Shown here: positions 1 through 11,814 of the stretch, in pieces
Layout: each line of letters begins with the position of its first letter
Numbering within the stretch: position 1 is the stretch's first letter
Source of the DNA: Apoderus coryli
Taxonomy: Eukaryota; Arthropoda; Insecta; Coleoptera; Attelabidae
Direction of reading: 5' to 3'
NCBI GenBank assembly: GCA_911728435.2
Contig: OU452205.1
Location: forward strand, 17,738,260 to 17,802,259
Length of the DNA: 64,000 nt
Notes under the pieces: generated by a model
What the model saw: only the letters and a program-made list of their open reading frames with translations
Databases searched by the model: none
What the model was told of the DNA's origin: nothing
Program-made: the position numbers and the translations under genes

Positions 1-189
1 TCATAACTGATGTTACTTTTATGATTACCAGGAAATTTACCCGTTCATTTTTAAACTAGTGGGAAATATTTTAATGTTATTTCAGATTTTAATGCTAGTT
101 AATTAGGTACCTATACATCGAATTGTTACAGTTTCGTAATGATAGTATTCCATACGACTTAAATATAATATGGTGAATTAATAAAGGGT

Positions 190-1640
190 TGGAAAAGGTC
201 CGTTCGACATAAGTCTGTTTCACTTGTCAGCCTTATTGTGAAAAGTCCACGTATTTTATACCACTCATTCCAACAACCCTGTACCCTCCACTAACTTTTG
301 AAATTCAGTTATGTGTTGGGTGTCAGTATCTGCGGGCGCAATGAGCGTATGCCCAAAAATAGCGTGTCGCCTTCGTTGTAAGGCTACACACTCACATATT
401 AGAATATGGTAAGCTGTCTCAACTGCCCCATTACATAATCTACCAGTGCAGTTTATTGCTGTACCAGTTATGAATTACTTACCATGTTCCTGCTGGGGAA
501 CATGTTCCCAATATCTCTGGTGCTCGCTTTTGGCCCAGCGCATCAGGAGTTTCCGTGTCGTTGTTTTCGACAAGCCCAGCGCAGACTCCGTCCTATTATA
601 TGGGGTTCCAGACGCCTGTCTACCCAGCCAATCCGCTGTCTCGTTGCTTTCAATTCCCGTGGCCCACACAAGATTAAGCCTATGTGATCCCCCAAGGCCC
701 TAAGTTATCTTTGGCATTCCCATACCAGTTGTAACCTTTGGACTTTTCACAGTCCTTAAGGCTGCCTGGCTATCTGAACATATTTATATTGATTCGCTTG
801 TTTGTATAAGCCCTCAATCTGTTTAGCTTTGCACACTATAAAATTGCAAACACTTCATCTTGAAACACGGATGGTTTTTGACCAGTGAGAAACTTAGATT
901 TGACTTCCTTGTCCCACTGTATATTCCTGCACCACTTCCACTTTCAGTCTTTGATCCGTCTGTAAACCAGGTTATCCCTCTCAGTGTCTGTTAAGTCTCG
1001 GTTAAGAACCTCTTGATCCATAATATGCACCTCGAAATTTATGTTGAAATGGAATTTTGGTCTGATGTAGTCCATGGGCATGTCTATGATGCCCTCCCCA
1101 ATACTTCCACAATTTTTGTATGTCCCCGATGAGTGGGTACAGTTCGTATCAAACATCACAGTCTAATGCATGGCGCCCCCGCCTTATTATGATGTGCAAG
1201 TGTGGGAGGTTCAGTAATATTTCCATTGCGGTATGCTGTTTCATCTTCGTCCACCAAACCAGCGATGAGTATGTTATAAGCCTAAATACGATACGGTATC
1301 ATAGGTCTGACTACCGCAGTGTACAACCAATCATCTTTCGTTTTAGCTACCAGCGTTTGAGTAACATAAGCGGTCTCTCCGTTCTCCCTTTGGTTCTTTT
1401 TAAATGTGGACCGCTTTGAGTTAAGAATAACCCTTAAATACTCTGCCTCCCCGGACATTCTTACGATTTCACATTGAAGGTACAGTGGTCCTAGTCACTC
1501 TGTTTTCTTCCTCTTGGTGAAAGCGAGCGTTTCTGACTTTGACGGACTCATTCTTAGTACTTGATCCAAAGTCCAGTTTCTTGCATACGTTCCTTTACTA
1601 TGATATTAAACTTTTCTTGGAAATGTCATGCGTGCTCTTG
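190..1640 (-). mobile_element. Decayed non-LTR retrotransposon (LINE) with RNase H region
   Basis: A broken LINE read on the minus strand in several frames. From high to low coordinates it shows a post-RT region (KRKKTE and EAEYL-like patches near 1400-1560), an RNase H region with SDSQAALRTVKSP near 745-785 and GIESNETADWLGRQ near 610-660, then a C-terminal Cys/His patch (CNGAVETAYH, CECVALQRRRHAIF) near 360-450. Stops and frameshifts interrupt every part. The C-terminal part closely matches the LINE relic at 39571-39825 on the + strand, so both come from one family. RNase H after RT fits the R1/I/LOA groups; I cannot pick one. Confidence 0.75.
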
Positions 1641-1774
1641 GTTTCCCATGAACTAATCTAATTCTTGCTACAAGACTCTTGCTGGTCTTGCGAATCTATA
1701 TAAACCATTCATAAATTCTTGCTTTTATGTAGGTTTAGATATAATGAACAAGATTAGAATATCATGTAGATATA

Positions 1775-3031
1775 TTGGGTCTGCCAGGTAACTTTTTTTT
1801 TTTGAAAATGCTATAAAAGAAAAACTGCTGAATATTTTCTCAAATTTCTTTTTTTATTTGAAAGTACAATCCTTCCGGTTAATAATGACAAATAATTTCA
1901 TTCAAATGGCTGCCTCGACTGGCCATGCAGTAGCCTACACGATCAGTCCAATTTTTAAGCACATTATCGATTGTGTGCAGCTGTATTTCACCAATGGCTT
2001 CACGAATATTGTCCTGTAAAGTGTCAATTGTCTCTGGCTTGTCGGCGTAACACTTATCTTTGACGGCACATCATCAGCTCTGCGGCTGATAATGCGATCT
2101 TCAAAAACAGGGCGCAAAACATCGAGTGTAGCTTCGGCTGTGTGGCACGTAGCGCCGTCCTGTTGAAACCAAATGTTGCCAATATCCTCCTCTTCAATTT
2201 TTGTGAACAAAAATTCGTTCAACATGGCCCGATAACGATCGCCATTGACTGTAACGGCCACTCCTTGCTCATTTTCGAAGAAAAATGGCCCAATTATGCC
2301 TCCGGACCAAAATCCGCACCAAACAGTGACTCGTTTTGGGTGCATCGGCTTTTCAATGTGCGTGCGGGTTTTCTGTGCCCCAAATGCGACAATTTTGCTT
2401 GTTTACATACCCGCCAAGATCAAAATGAGCTTCATCTGAAAAGATGATTTTTTTGGCAAAATCGGCATCTTCTGTAAGTCGATCGCAGGCCCACTGAGCG
2501 AAGCGAAAACGCATTGGATGGTCAGTTGGCTTCAACTCCTGAACCAATTGGACTTTGTATGGCGTCATACCAAGGTCTTTATGCAAAATTCGTCTCAATG
2601 ATTTCTCCGAAATGTTCAATTGTTGAGACCGACGGTGAATTGATGTTGATGGCGCTTCACGCACACTTTCTGCCACAGCAGCAATATTCTCCGTTGTACG
2701 CACTGTTTTTGGCTTTTCACGCTTTGGTTTATCGATCCTCACCAAAGCGTGAAGTTTCTTTCACTTTTTTCACGAGATAACGAACATACGGAGCTGACGG
2801 TGCTTCTCTTCTTCCAAAATCCGTACGCAATATTCGCACACATTCTGCAACATTACCATGATTTTCAAAGTAATGTCGCAATATTTCCCAGCGTTGTTCA
2901 AGCGTATACACAACCATATTCGTTCAGCGGAAGGATAAAACTAATTATCTGTCAAATCAGACATGAGCTAAGTGTTACCCTTCACGAAATAAGCACTAGT
3001 TGAAAAAAAAAACGTTAGATGGTGGACCCGA
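1775..3031 (-). mobile_element. mariner-type DNA transposon, full length but internally damaged
   Basis: Terminal inverted repeats are visible. The left end starts TTGGGTCTGCCAGGTAAC, followed by a T-run. The right end reads, inverted, TCGGGTCCACCATCTAACG, then a T-run. TA dinucleotides flank both ends (1773-1774, 3032-3033). The element is 1257 bp and its transposase lies on the minus strand. It is a sister of the mariner at 57351-62616 by protein similarity. Confidence 0.88.
1879..2917 (-). pseudogene. mariner transposase, frameshifted, third catalytic Asp deleted
   Basis: The start is the ATG at 2917 (MVVYTLEQRWEILRHYF) and the stop is at 1879. The N-terminal helix-turn-helix runs to about 2730, then a frameshift follows. 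The second section has the IFSDEAHFDLGG motif (first catalytic Asp) and NCRIWGTENPHAH. The third has VTVWCGFWSGGIIGPFFFEN and WFQQDGATCHTAEATL (second Asp). After ISRRAD a deletion removes the segment that should carry the third acidic residue. The C-terminus KDKCYADKPETIDTLQ to the stop is still readable. The family is Tc1/mariner; a DD41D (rosa-like) spacing is my inference from relatives, because the third residue is gone. It cannot encode active enzyme. Confidence 0.85.
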
Positions 3032-3349
3032 TAGTAACATTTGAATAAATCACAAAAATATTAAATATTATTTGTTTCCTAATATTAAAACATTCCAGTA
3101 TTTTATTTTTGAATAATAATTGAAATAAGATATTGGTAAATGATAAGTAAGGCCAGGCGGTTATATATTTATTTTGAAATATTAAAAATATTTATATCAT
3201 ACCTATATGCTTTTAAAATTCATTGGCTTGTTGCTAGCACTAATTCTTAATATGGAAAAGCTTTCGAACCTTTTTCGAAATAAATCTTAATTTCCCAATA
3301 AATTATTGTTTAAACTAAATACCTATTCAAATAAAGCTTTGTTATTTTC

Positions 3350-3351
3350 AG
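3350..3351 (+). promoter_or_regulatory. Probable 3' splice site before the kinase ATG
   Basis: A T-rich tract ending TTATTTTCAG lies four bases before the ATG. This suggests a 5' UTR intron and an upstream non-coding exon that I could not identify. Confidence 0.5.
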
Positions 3352-3355
3352 ACTA

Positions 3356-4633
3356 ATGGATAGCGAAACTGATAGCAATTCAAATCAAATTAAAATCCAC
3401 AACGAGGATGTCTTGGAAGCATCACAAAAATATCTAAACTCGAACAACATAGAAATCCAAACCTACACAATTAACAGTTTACCAGAAACTGTTGGACTAC
3501 TAGGCGAACATTCATATCTACACGTTACAGTCAAAGAATTGGATCAAGCCGATAAAGTTACTGTTATAAACTTTTTTGTAAAATTCTTACCCAAAACTGC
3601 TATTCAAGCTACATTCGCTGAGGGTATTGGCGCATTCAAAAAAGAAAGTTTTGTATATCAAGTATTTGATTTATTTAAAAAAGATAATATTAATCTCATT
3701 AGTGACTGTACTGCGACATGCTACGTGATAAGACCAAATAAGTATCTAATTTTAGAAAACTTAATACACTCTGGATATACGGAAAATAATAAAAAAGAAT
3801 ATCTAAGTTATAACGAACTGGTAATTGCATTAGAATATTTGGCTCGACTACATGCGAGTAGTCTTATATTTGAAGAACAAAGTTCTATAAAATTAATTGA
3901 TGAATTTGGTAGTGATTTAGAAGAATCATTTTTCAATGATAAAGATGATTTTATAGGTCGGCCTAGTATTAATGCATCTTTTAAATGTATTTTAAAAGAG
4001 ATTGAGATATTCGATATCAAATTGAACAATGATAAACAGTTTCAAAGAGTTGCTGAAACACTTTGCTCTAAAATATATGATTTGGTTAAACCATCGCAGA
4101 AGTTTCGCAATGTTTTATGTCATGGCGATTTATGGGCAACAAATTTCTTATTAAAATTTAGAAGTAAGCAACCAGTGGAATGTAAATTTGTAGATTTCCA
4201 ATGTGGTAGATATACGCCACCAGCGCACGATGTTTTAGGGTTAATCTTTCTCACAACATCACCTGAGTTTCGTAAGAATCACTTGTACGAACTTCTCGGT
4301 GTATATTACAACCTTTTAGAAAAAAACTTTAGAATAGGCAGTAATAGTGCTTACAAATTAAATACAATTTTACCGTTCGAAGAATTTCTGCTCAGTTGTG
4401 ATGAGCAAAAATTATTTGCTATTCTTCAAGCAGCTATCTATTTTCCTTTAATTTTGATTGATAACAAGGACCTTGAGCGGTTCTTTGATGATTCAGAATT
4501 TATTCAAAAAGCCTTGCTCGAGGACAAAAGTCTTTTGGTGTTGGAAAATTTGGGAAAAGAAGAGCATTATGCGAGAAGATTACGAGAGTCCATTGAAGAT
4601 TTGAGAGACTTTTGTCAATACTATACAATGTAA
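3356..4633 (+). CDS. CHK/EcKinase-like protein (DUF1679/DUF227 kinase-like family)
   Basis: Intact single-exon ORF of 425 residues, the usual length for this insect family. The fold is protein-kinase/choline-kinase-like. The putative ATP-binding Lys is K76 (FFVKFLP), with E97 in AFKKESFVY. The hinge is LILENL (131-136). The catalytic loop is LCHGDLWATNFLL (254-266, Asp258, Asn263) and the metal site is KFVDFQCGR (Asp280). All key residues are present. Relatives are annotated as juvenile-hormone-inducible or ecdysteroid kinase-like, and some phosphorylate ecdysteroids or are linked to detoxification; the substrate here is unknown. There is no signal peptide or membrane segment, so it is probably cytosolic. 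The codon use is as AT-rich as the surroundings. It is the only complete host gene in the window. Confidence 0.93.
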   Translation: MDSETDSNSNQIKIHNEDVLEASQKYLNSNNIEIQTYTINSLPETVGLLGEHSYLHVTVKELDQADKVTVINFFVKFLPKTAIQATFAEGIGAFKKESFVYQVFDLFKKDNINLISDCTATCYVIRPNKYLILENLIHSGYTENNKKEYLSYNELVIALEYLARLHASSLIFEEQSSIKLIDEFGSDLEESFFNDKDDFIGRPSINASFKCILKEIEIFDIKLNNDKQFQRVAETLCSKIYDLVKPSQKFRNVLCHGDLWATNFLLKFRSKQPVECKFVDFQCGRYTPPAHDVLGLIFLTTSPEFRKNHLYELLGVYYNLLEKNFRIGSNSAYKLNTILPFEEFLLSCDEQKLFAILQAAIYFPLILIDNKDLERFFDDSEFIQKALLEDKSLLVLENLGKEEHYARRLRESIEDLRDFCQYYTM

Positions 4634-4726
4634 GATAGTTACAAATAGGTAATAGAATTTATGGAAAACACATAGCTATTTAATTTGTGTACAGTTGCAT
4701 GGAAATTTCTAGTTTAGTAGTTTCTC

Positions 4727-4732
4727 AATAAA
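4727..4732 (+). terminator. Polyadenylation signal of the kinase gene
   Basis: AATAAA lies 94 bases after the stop codon, in a T/A-rich 3' region. Confidence 0.65.
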
Positions 4733-4759
4733 CACATTAACAAACTTTTATTACTTAAC

Positions 4760-6786
4760 GAGCCTTCAGGGTTACTATGCACAAAAAATCTATGGTCTAA
4801 TAGTTACAACTGCCTAGTCATGAAAAGGAGGAATTCAAAGGCAAAATCATTATAGGTTAAAATAAAATTGAAACCAATACTTTTTCATTTTCACTTTATT
4901 GAGTAGTAAATTGAATATATTAGCATACTCAATTTAACCATAAGCTAGTATCAATTAAAATCTAGTTAAAATCAGACTGAGGCTATGGATATTTATTAAT
5001 ATATGTGACATTCCTCTCATTAAAATTACTTACTCGAAAACAGTGAAACTACAAATGATCCAAATTCTAGAATGAAAAGAAATCTTGATACAGGCAGTTG
5101 AAATTTTGGTATTAATTATTGTACAAGCATAATTGGAATTTTGTATTTTTACCATTTTGTTCCTTATGACTACTAAACATAATGTTATTGGGACAATAAT
5201 AAGTATTGTATAGGAACAATAATAAGTAGTGTTGCTATAGGCTTAGCTGCCTGTCTAAAACATGTTGTATTTGAAATTTTCGTAGTTTATGAGTTCCCTC
5301 TATAAATAATTCAAGAAATTCTTCGTGTATTCTGTATTATTGCAAAAGTTGAAGCTCTTATCAAGTATAAATTTTTGTCAAGAAACGACAATTTTAGTTC
5401 ATTTGTCTTCATGTAGATAAGTAGGTAATAATAATAAATAATAATAAATTTATTAGCAATAACACTAGAAAATGTTAACCACATAACTCCGAATTTTCTA
5501 CTGAAGTCTTTTTCATACACTAACAGAAGGAACGAATTATTTTAACAAATGTTCGTTAATTGTTTGGAAAATATCTGTTGTAATATCGTTCTATTAAAAA
5601 CAGTTTGTACTTCAATAGATTTATCTATAATATTTGATACCACAATGCCCTTTCATTGTTATGCCGAAATATGAGTTAAAAAATCAAATCCTATTCTAGG
5701 TACTTACAAGAATTTTGAGATAATTTCATCCGAACAATTCCACCGTCCATCAGTATATTAATATTTAACTAATTGTAATAAGTTGATAGTATTGACTTCT
5801 TCTTCATATTTAGACTTTTTAAATTATTAGTTCAATATAAGTAAGTAAAATAAAATTATCTGGAAATCACATTCGCATACAAAGTTCACCCTTACGGATG
5901 TATTTAATGAACAGACTTGTGATTGATTGCGAAACCAAAGGGATAGACAATATTGTTAAGTCCCGATAAAGACGTCACTGGGTTCGTATAAAATTAAATA
6001 CCTATAGCAGCTCTTTTTTATCAAAATGTAGAAATTATAGGGTAATTGTGATAATAAATATTTGTTATGGTCAGTTTTCAATTTATCAATAAATTGATTT
6101 ACATTTAATACCTATTTGTATTTAAAGATTTTGCTGCGGTAGGATTACGCTCGCCCATATGCGTGGGTAACAACTATATTAAGTTATATTAACAAACTTA
6201 ATTTTACTAAATAATAAAAACTGAAACTCACTTAAATTACTAGATAATCGTTGAAGAAGAAACCAGAAAAATGATCTGTATTCCGTATTTTCTAAATTAT
6301 GAAATGAGTTCTAGTTTTACAATAAATCGAAAACATTTTTCCACAAATGACTAGTTTGCTAAATTTTGGAAATAGATAGATAGAAGAATTATGTGCTGTA
6401 TTTTTATTTGGTTCTTTTGTTGTTTTTGTATGCAATTTTATGTTATTTTTATATTTCCTATAATTGGGATCTGTTGGAAATAAAGAACTATTTATAAAAA
6501 TAAAAGTTGTTTGCGGAGAGTTGCTATAGAACCGTATACAAAATTTCAATTCAACTATTTAATGGGCAATCACATTTGGGGTCCTATTTTCGCCGTTAAT
6601 AAAGATAGAGCTATTTTTGCCACCCTGTATGTCTGTGTCTGCAATATGCCAAAAGATACCTCTATCTCACTGTTTGTCACATGTCCATCTTGTATATCAT
6701 TTTGCGCATAGCATTAATGTTATTTGGAATAACAACACATTTTGGTGAACCTCCACGTAAGTATCACTCACTGATGCACTATATTA
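4760..6786. other. AT-rich non-coding stretch
   Basis: No coding, RNA or transposon signal that I trust. It holds a short duplicated patch (ACAATAATAAGTA twice, about 5193-5230) and an (AAT)n run at about 5427-5455. If the cyclase continues to lower coordinates, this would be intron. Confidence 0.5.
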
Positions 6787-7694
6787 TATTAGGGCGCCTA
6801 TTGTTCTCAATGTATACTATGACACTTCCTTCGAGTCTTCAATATTGTGACAGTTATATGTATGCTGATGATAGTCAGATAAGATACACTTTTCCAGATT
6901 ATGACGTGGTCAATGCTAATTATAAAATTAATACTGACTTGAGGTCTTTAGCCTACTGGTCTGAAAAACATCAGTTATTAATTAATGCGTCCAAAACTCA
7001 AGTTTTACTTTTCAGTAAAGCCAGGCATTCTATTTTAAATCTTATGCAGTTTGAGCTTAATGGTGTTATATTACCAATTACTGACAAAGCCAGAAATTTA
7101 GGTCTAGTGCTGGATTCCGAGTTGCGCTTCTGTGAACACATTTCTAAATATATATCCAAGTCATATGCCGCTCTAAAAATGTTATATCCTCATCGACATG
7201 TACTTTCTACTGAGCTGAAAACTGGACTTACTAATGCTCTGGTTCTTAGTACTTTTAATTTTTGCGATGTTGTTTACAGCCCCTGTTTGTTGAGTACTGA
7301 TAAAAATCGCATACAGCGAGTCCAGAAGTCATGTTTGCGTTATATTTTTGGCATCAGAAAATACGAACCTATAAGTCATAAACTTGCTGATACCAAATGG
7401 CTTTCGATGCAGAATAGAAGGCTCCTACACTCAGCCACACTATATTATTCCGTTCTGACCAAAATACACCCTCCATATCTCTACAACAAGATTAGCTTCC
7501 GATCAGACGTTCATAACCTAAATATCAGAGTTAGAAATCTTCTTTTCCCTCCCTCCCACAGAACTGCAATATTTGAACGATCCTTTTCATTTCAGATCTA
7601 TAATATTTATAATAACCTACCGCATAACCTAAAACATTTGAATATTGGTTCGTTCAAAAAAAAATTTAATGAACGTTTGTTGAATCCACTTTAG
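6681..7694 (+). pseudogene. LINE reverse transcriptase, C-terminal part
   Basis: Open for 337 codons, but only from residue about 36 does it look like RT: LGRLLFSMYTMTLPSS (normally preceded by GxPQGSxLGP), then MYADDSQIRY with the catalytic Asp pair at 63-64. This is followed by the thumb region with NASKTQVLLFSK and LGLVLDSELRFCEHI, and the C-terminal RVQKSCLRYIFGIRKYEP. The fingers and first catalytic Asp are missing. The first 35 residues are flanking DNA read through by chance. It has no function as it stands. Confidence 0.85.
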
Positions 7695-8025
7695 CCGATT
7701 TACTCTAAATGTAGTTTTTTAGTTTTATGTTAATCGTTATAAACATTTGTATTTGATAGTGATTATTTCTAGTTATTTTTGGTTATTTTTGATTGCGCTA
7801 CACGAGACACCCTTTATATTTCCCTAATTATGTGTACAGTGGTATTTTTTTTTTAGAATTTGTAATTGAGTTTTGGGGTTAGATTTCTATATCAGTTTTT
7901 AACTGCCATCTAACCCATTTTGTATTTCCTTTGTGTTTATGCATTATAAATGTATGTATTGTAGAATTTGAATTTTATGTTATGTTGAACTACAAATAAA
8001 TTTATTATTATTATTATTATTATAT
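6787..8025 (+). mobile_element. 5'-truncated non-LTR retrotransposon with (ATT)n tail
   Basis: Similarity begins abruptly inside the reverse transcriptase palm and runs to a 3' end made of about eight ATT units (8001-8025). The 3' UTR is about 310 bp. The Jockey/CR1-like organisation (no RNase H after the RT thumb) and 5' truncation are typical of a dead-on-arrival LINE insertion. A small piece of a related copy lies at 22455-22545. Confidence 0.85.
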
Positions 8026-8499
8026 ACCTGCAAACTAATGTTACACTGTGTCTTGAGGGTCTCTCAACAGAGACTTGCAGTTTTTGCGATCCTGTGCCAT
8101 TTTTTCGTGAAACTTTTAATGCCACAAATAGAATTAATCTAGGTTCCCTTGTTTGTGACTTACAGGGTGAACAAGAATATTTTCACCTTCTAGGATGCGA
8201 TTATGTATACCCCATGTAACAAAGAAAAAACAGGACAACTGCTTTTGGTAGATATTTTGACGTAGAATTCAGTGGCGTATTAAAAAAAAGGGAAATTTGG
8301 TGCATCGTGTCTGAGATTGGGCCCAAAAGCTGATATTTTTGAAATATAATATGCTTTATATTTTATCGACAGATTTTTTCATCTTTTTTTCTGATTACAT
8401 TGATGTATGACAACCTATTTTTTTTTATTTTTAGGCATCAAAATCACAAAAAAAATTATTTATGACCAACAGTGAGATAGATTTGTGAAAAAAATCATG

Positions 8500-8843
8500 A
8501 TCCAGATAGACGCCACATAACTTCCCCGGACCTCAAAAAACAGCTCGTATCAATTGGTGTAAGAAAATGCCAAACAATTTCGACGAAACATGGATAGAAC
8601 AACATTTTTTCGCGCACGAAGTAATTTCAGTATTATTTTATCTTGTTTCTTCGGCTGTACAAGAGACGTCCCAACAATTCCTCTAAATGATTGCAGAACG
8701 TTGAACGCTGAATCGTATACAGTAATTGGTTTGCCAAAATTCATAGACCAATTCAAGAAGCACAACCGAAACCGTCGCGTTATCCTTTATCATGAAAATG
8801 CCAGCTCGCACACAACACGTCAAACAGTTGGTGATTTGAAGTG
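8500..8843 (+). pseudogene. mariner transposase remnant
   Basis: Frames around 8510-8843 give RINWCKKM, IPLNDCRTLNAESYTV and RRVILYHENASSHTTRQT. The last is the second catalytic motif (HDNASSHT in relatives) with Asp changed to Glu. The piece stops at a TGA after VGDLK. There are no clear terminal repeats; a possible one (ACAGGGTGAAC) is at 8163. Confidence 0.65.
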
Positions 8844-9173
8844 AAAAACTGTTGAAATATAAGTCTCATTGTCCATACTTGCATAATTTATCACGTAACG
8901 ACTTCTTTTTCTTTTAAAACGTGAAAGAAACAATGCAAAAAATAACGGTAGAGGCTGTTCACAACCATGATGCTGAATACTATATTCAGAATGGAAAAAT
9001 GTTTTGAGAACTTGTTCGAACGTATGCAAAAGTGTATAAAGCCCAACATTTTTTTAAAAGCAATCAAATAGTTTGTTCCCAAAAATTTTGTTTTTCTACC
9101 AGATATTCTAAAAACGTAAAAGTAACCTCTGTAGAACTTTGACGTAGCACACAAACAAAAAACGTATACTTAC

Positions 9174-9323
9174 TTGTGTTTTCTGACGTGTATCCTTGAT
9201 AGCCTTTATCATATGTAAACCCATTTCAACAGAACAGTGTGCATGATCAGATCGAGGTACTGGTAATCCTGAAACGCAGTAGTAACAGTCTCCTAGCAAC
9301 TTTATACGAAGACAGTGGTTTTC
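9174..9323 (-). CDS. Ac78C-like: Adenylyl cyclase ADCY8/Ac78C-like, exon with second catalytic Asp (C1a)
   Basis: This exon holds exactly 50 codons between a good acceptor (GATATTTTTAG) and donor (GTAAGTAT), phase 0 at both ends. It starts [20 protein letters not shown] and continues [26 protein letters not shown] carries the second metal-binding Asp of the class III cyclase C1a domain, which makes cAMP from ATP at the plasma membrane. It joins in frame after the exon at 13136-13215 (FARFDKLAA). The following exon, expected to encode the GVLGLRKWQFDVW-type segment, was not found between here and position 1. It is therefore either outside the window or lost. Confidence 0.95.
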
Positions 9324-10085
9324 CTAAAAATATCAAACAAATTATTATTATTTTTTTGTTCAAAATACCGTTATGTTATTTTTCTTTGCATTATGTACTA
9401 ATATTATATTTTCTATGGTAGAAGTTGCACTGGTCGCCCCTCTTATCCAAAACCTTCTAACATATTATGACTTCGAATACTAGATTGTTAGCGCACTGTA
9501 AAACTTACGGCATTTTGCTCTCGAGAGGAAGGGAGGAGGTGTTGGTAATTTGATGCGCGGTAACGCAAAATTCTAAATTTGAAAAGGGGAAATACCTACA
9601 TAGATTTAATATCAGCACTGTCGATTGTTTTGTAATAAGGATTAATGACCAACAAAGTGCAATTATAAACTTGGGTCAACATTTGAATGTCATTACTTTT
9701 CAATGAGCACCGTTTATACGATGTTTGTCACCTGGGATAAAAGGAATGTATAATTTATATAAAAAGCCTGCACTAAGGGATATTATGTAAACCAATGGGC
9801 ACATTCACATCACATAAGATTATGTTATACAGCTCTGTATCAAGCCTGTGAGTTTGAAAACGACACAATGCAGAACGGATGATGCTGAAAGAAAAAAATT
9901 GGAAATTTAAGAATCGTAAAAGGCGAAGTCAAAGGAGAGTTTGATGTAGGTATGCCTAAACGATATCATTTGAGAAATCAAATACATATAAAGCTCGAAA
10001 CAAAAAAATTAGTTTTAACAGCTCATTCGAAGCAAAACCGGTGTATAAATAAATAAATAAATAATCTTCATATAAATTTCTAGTA
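9324..10085. other. Cyclase intron, no other feature seen
   Basis: This is the left part of the 3.8-kb intron between the cyclase exons at 13136-13215 and 9174-9323. I see only AT-rich sequence, up to the mariner insertion that follows. Confidence 0.6.
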
Positions 10086-11409
10086 CGAGGCACGTTTTTT
10101 TTAGTAAGTACCGTTTTGCGATTCCGCCGCCGCAGCGCTACGGTCGGCGTTCCGCGCATGCGCGCTGATTACCTACATCTCTTGTCTACACACTGACGCC
10201 ATTACAGTCTGATTCCTCATTGTATACGTTGTTTACTGAGTGTTTAAGATGCCTCCGACAATCGTGAGTCCCGCCGATTGTGAAGTACGGGCTGTTATAC
10301 GATTTCTTAGTGCTAAAGGCGTAAAACCGATCGATATTCATCGTGAGATCTGTGAAGTTTACGGCAAAACATTATGAGTGATGGAATGGTAAGGAAATGG
10401 GTGAGAGCATTTAAAGATGGCCGCACAAATGTGCATGATGAAGAACGGAGTGGGCGTCCTTCGGTCGTTAATGAAGATTTGGTGCAGAAAGTGGAGGAAA
10501 AGGTGAGAGAAAACAGACGCTTTACAATTTCATCAATGTGCGACTGCTTTCCTCAATATTCTCGTAGTGTTTTGTATCGCATTGTGACCGAGAACTTGAA
10601 TTACCGGAAATTGTGTTCACGTTGGGTTCCAAAAATGTTGACGGATTTGCACAAAACCCAACGTTTAGGCAGTGCATTGACTCTCCTTGAGCGGTACCAC
10701 AATGAAGGTGAAGATATTTTAGACCAAATTGTTACTGGTGTCAAAACATGGGTGGCCTACGTCACACCAGAATCGAAACAACAATCCATGGAATGGCGAC
10801 ATTCATCATCACCCAAAAGAGTGAAGTTTAAGCAAACAATTTCTGCCCGGAAAATCATGTGCATAGTTTTTTGGGACAGAAAAGGAGTATTGCTAGTGGA
10901 GTTTCTGCCTCGTAATGAGACAATCAATGCAGCGTCTTATTGTGAGACATTGAACAATCTGCAATCCAGAACAAAAGACGTGGCAAGTTGAGTAAGAGTA
11001 TCGTTTTGCTGCATGACAAGGCCCGTCCACATGTGGCTAATCGGACCAAAGATCTCATCAAATCTTTTAAATGGGAAACTCTAGATCATCCTCCATACAG
11101 CCCTGATCTGGCGCCCAGCGACTACCATTTGTTCCTGCACTTGAAGAAACACCTGGGTGGTCAGCGTCTTCAAGACGATAACGAAGTCAAACAAAACATT
11201 TGTGATACAGTGGTTAACAAGTCAGGCGGCAGAATTTTATGAGGAGGGTATTCAAAAACTTATGTTATGACAAGTGCCTCAATATTCACGGAAATTATGT
11301 AGAAAAGTAGATTAAGTTACAGGCTTTCATGTAAAAATAAAATTATTGCGATATCTTTGCACGTATTTTTTTAATTCCAAAACGGTACTTACTTAAAAAA
11401 CATGCCTCG
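10086..11409 (+). mobile_element. mariner transposon (about 1.3 kb) in a cyclase intron
   Basis: Near-perfect inverted ends. The left is CGAGGCACG plus a T-run, then AGTAAGTACCGTTTTG. The right, inverted, is CGAGGCATG plus a T-run, then AAGTAAGTACCGTTTTG. TA flanks both ends (10084-10085, 11410-11411). The length of 1324 bp is that of a full mariner. Orientation is opposite to the host gene. Confidence 0.93.
10249..11311 (+). pseudogene. mariner (DD34D-type) transposase, frameshifted, first catalytic Asp lost
   Basis: Starts MPPTIVSPADCEVRAVIRFL at 10249. A one-base loss near 10365 shifts the frame (YGKT, then MSDGMVRKW). The second section (10374-10991) has the GRTNVHDEERSGRPS linker and IVTGVKTWVAYVTPESKQQ, where family members have GDETW, so the first catalytic Asp has become Val. 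Another frameshift near 10980 precedes IVLLHDKARPHVA (second Asp intact) and PPYSPDLAPSDYHLF (third Asp intact). A last frameshift near 11230 breaks the C-terminal region after the NKSGG patch. It is therefore inactive. Confidence 0.9.
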
Positions 11410-11814
11410 TATTATATTATACAGTGTGGCTCAAATAATATGAGTTACATGGGGAGTTTAGAAACCGTAAGAGTTGCACTTGGGGTTAAATAGGGAAAAA
11501 GTTGCGCATTTTTGTGCCCTCTCAAATTCAAATCGGATTGATTTGATTTTAAAAATATTTATAGGGGTTTTCAAAATAACGGGTAAAAAGTAAAAATTTC
11601 TCTTTTTCAAAAACTGTAATGTTTTCTACAGTGTGTGAGGAATGACCTTTTCAGAATATTCCTAGGTCGTCTATATTATGACCAACCATAGCAAATTTTA
11701 ATATTTCTTGGAACCACCATATTGGATTTTAATGACGTCGAATAGACAATAGAAATTACTTTTCAACCATGTGTAATAAAGATAACTTTGAGCCAAATAC
11801 TTCATCTTAGTAGG
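11410..11814. other. Cyclase intron, no gene
   Basis: It begins with an ACAGTGTGGCTCAAATAATA patch that may be a Tc1-type terminal repeat belonging to the remnant at 11815-12500. Nothing else is recognisable. Confidence 0.35.
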
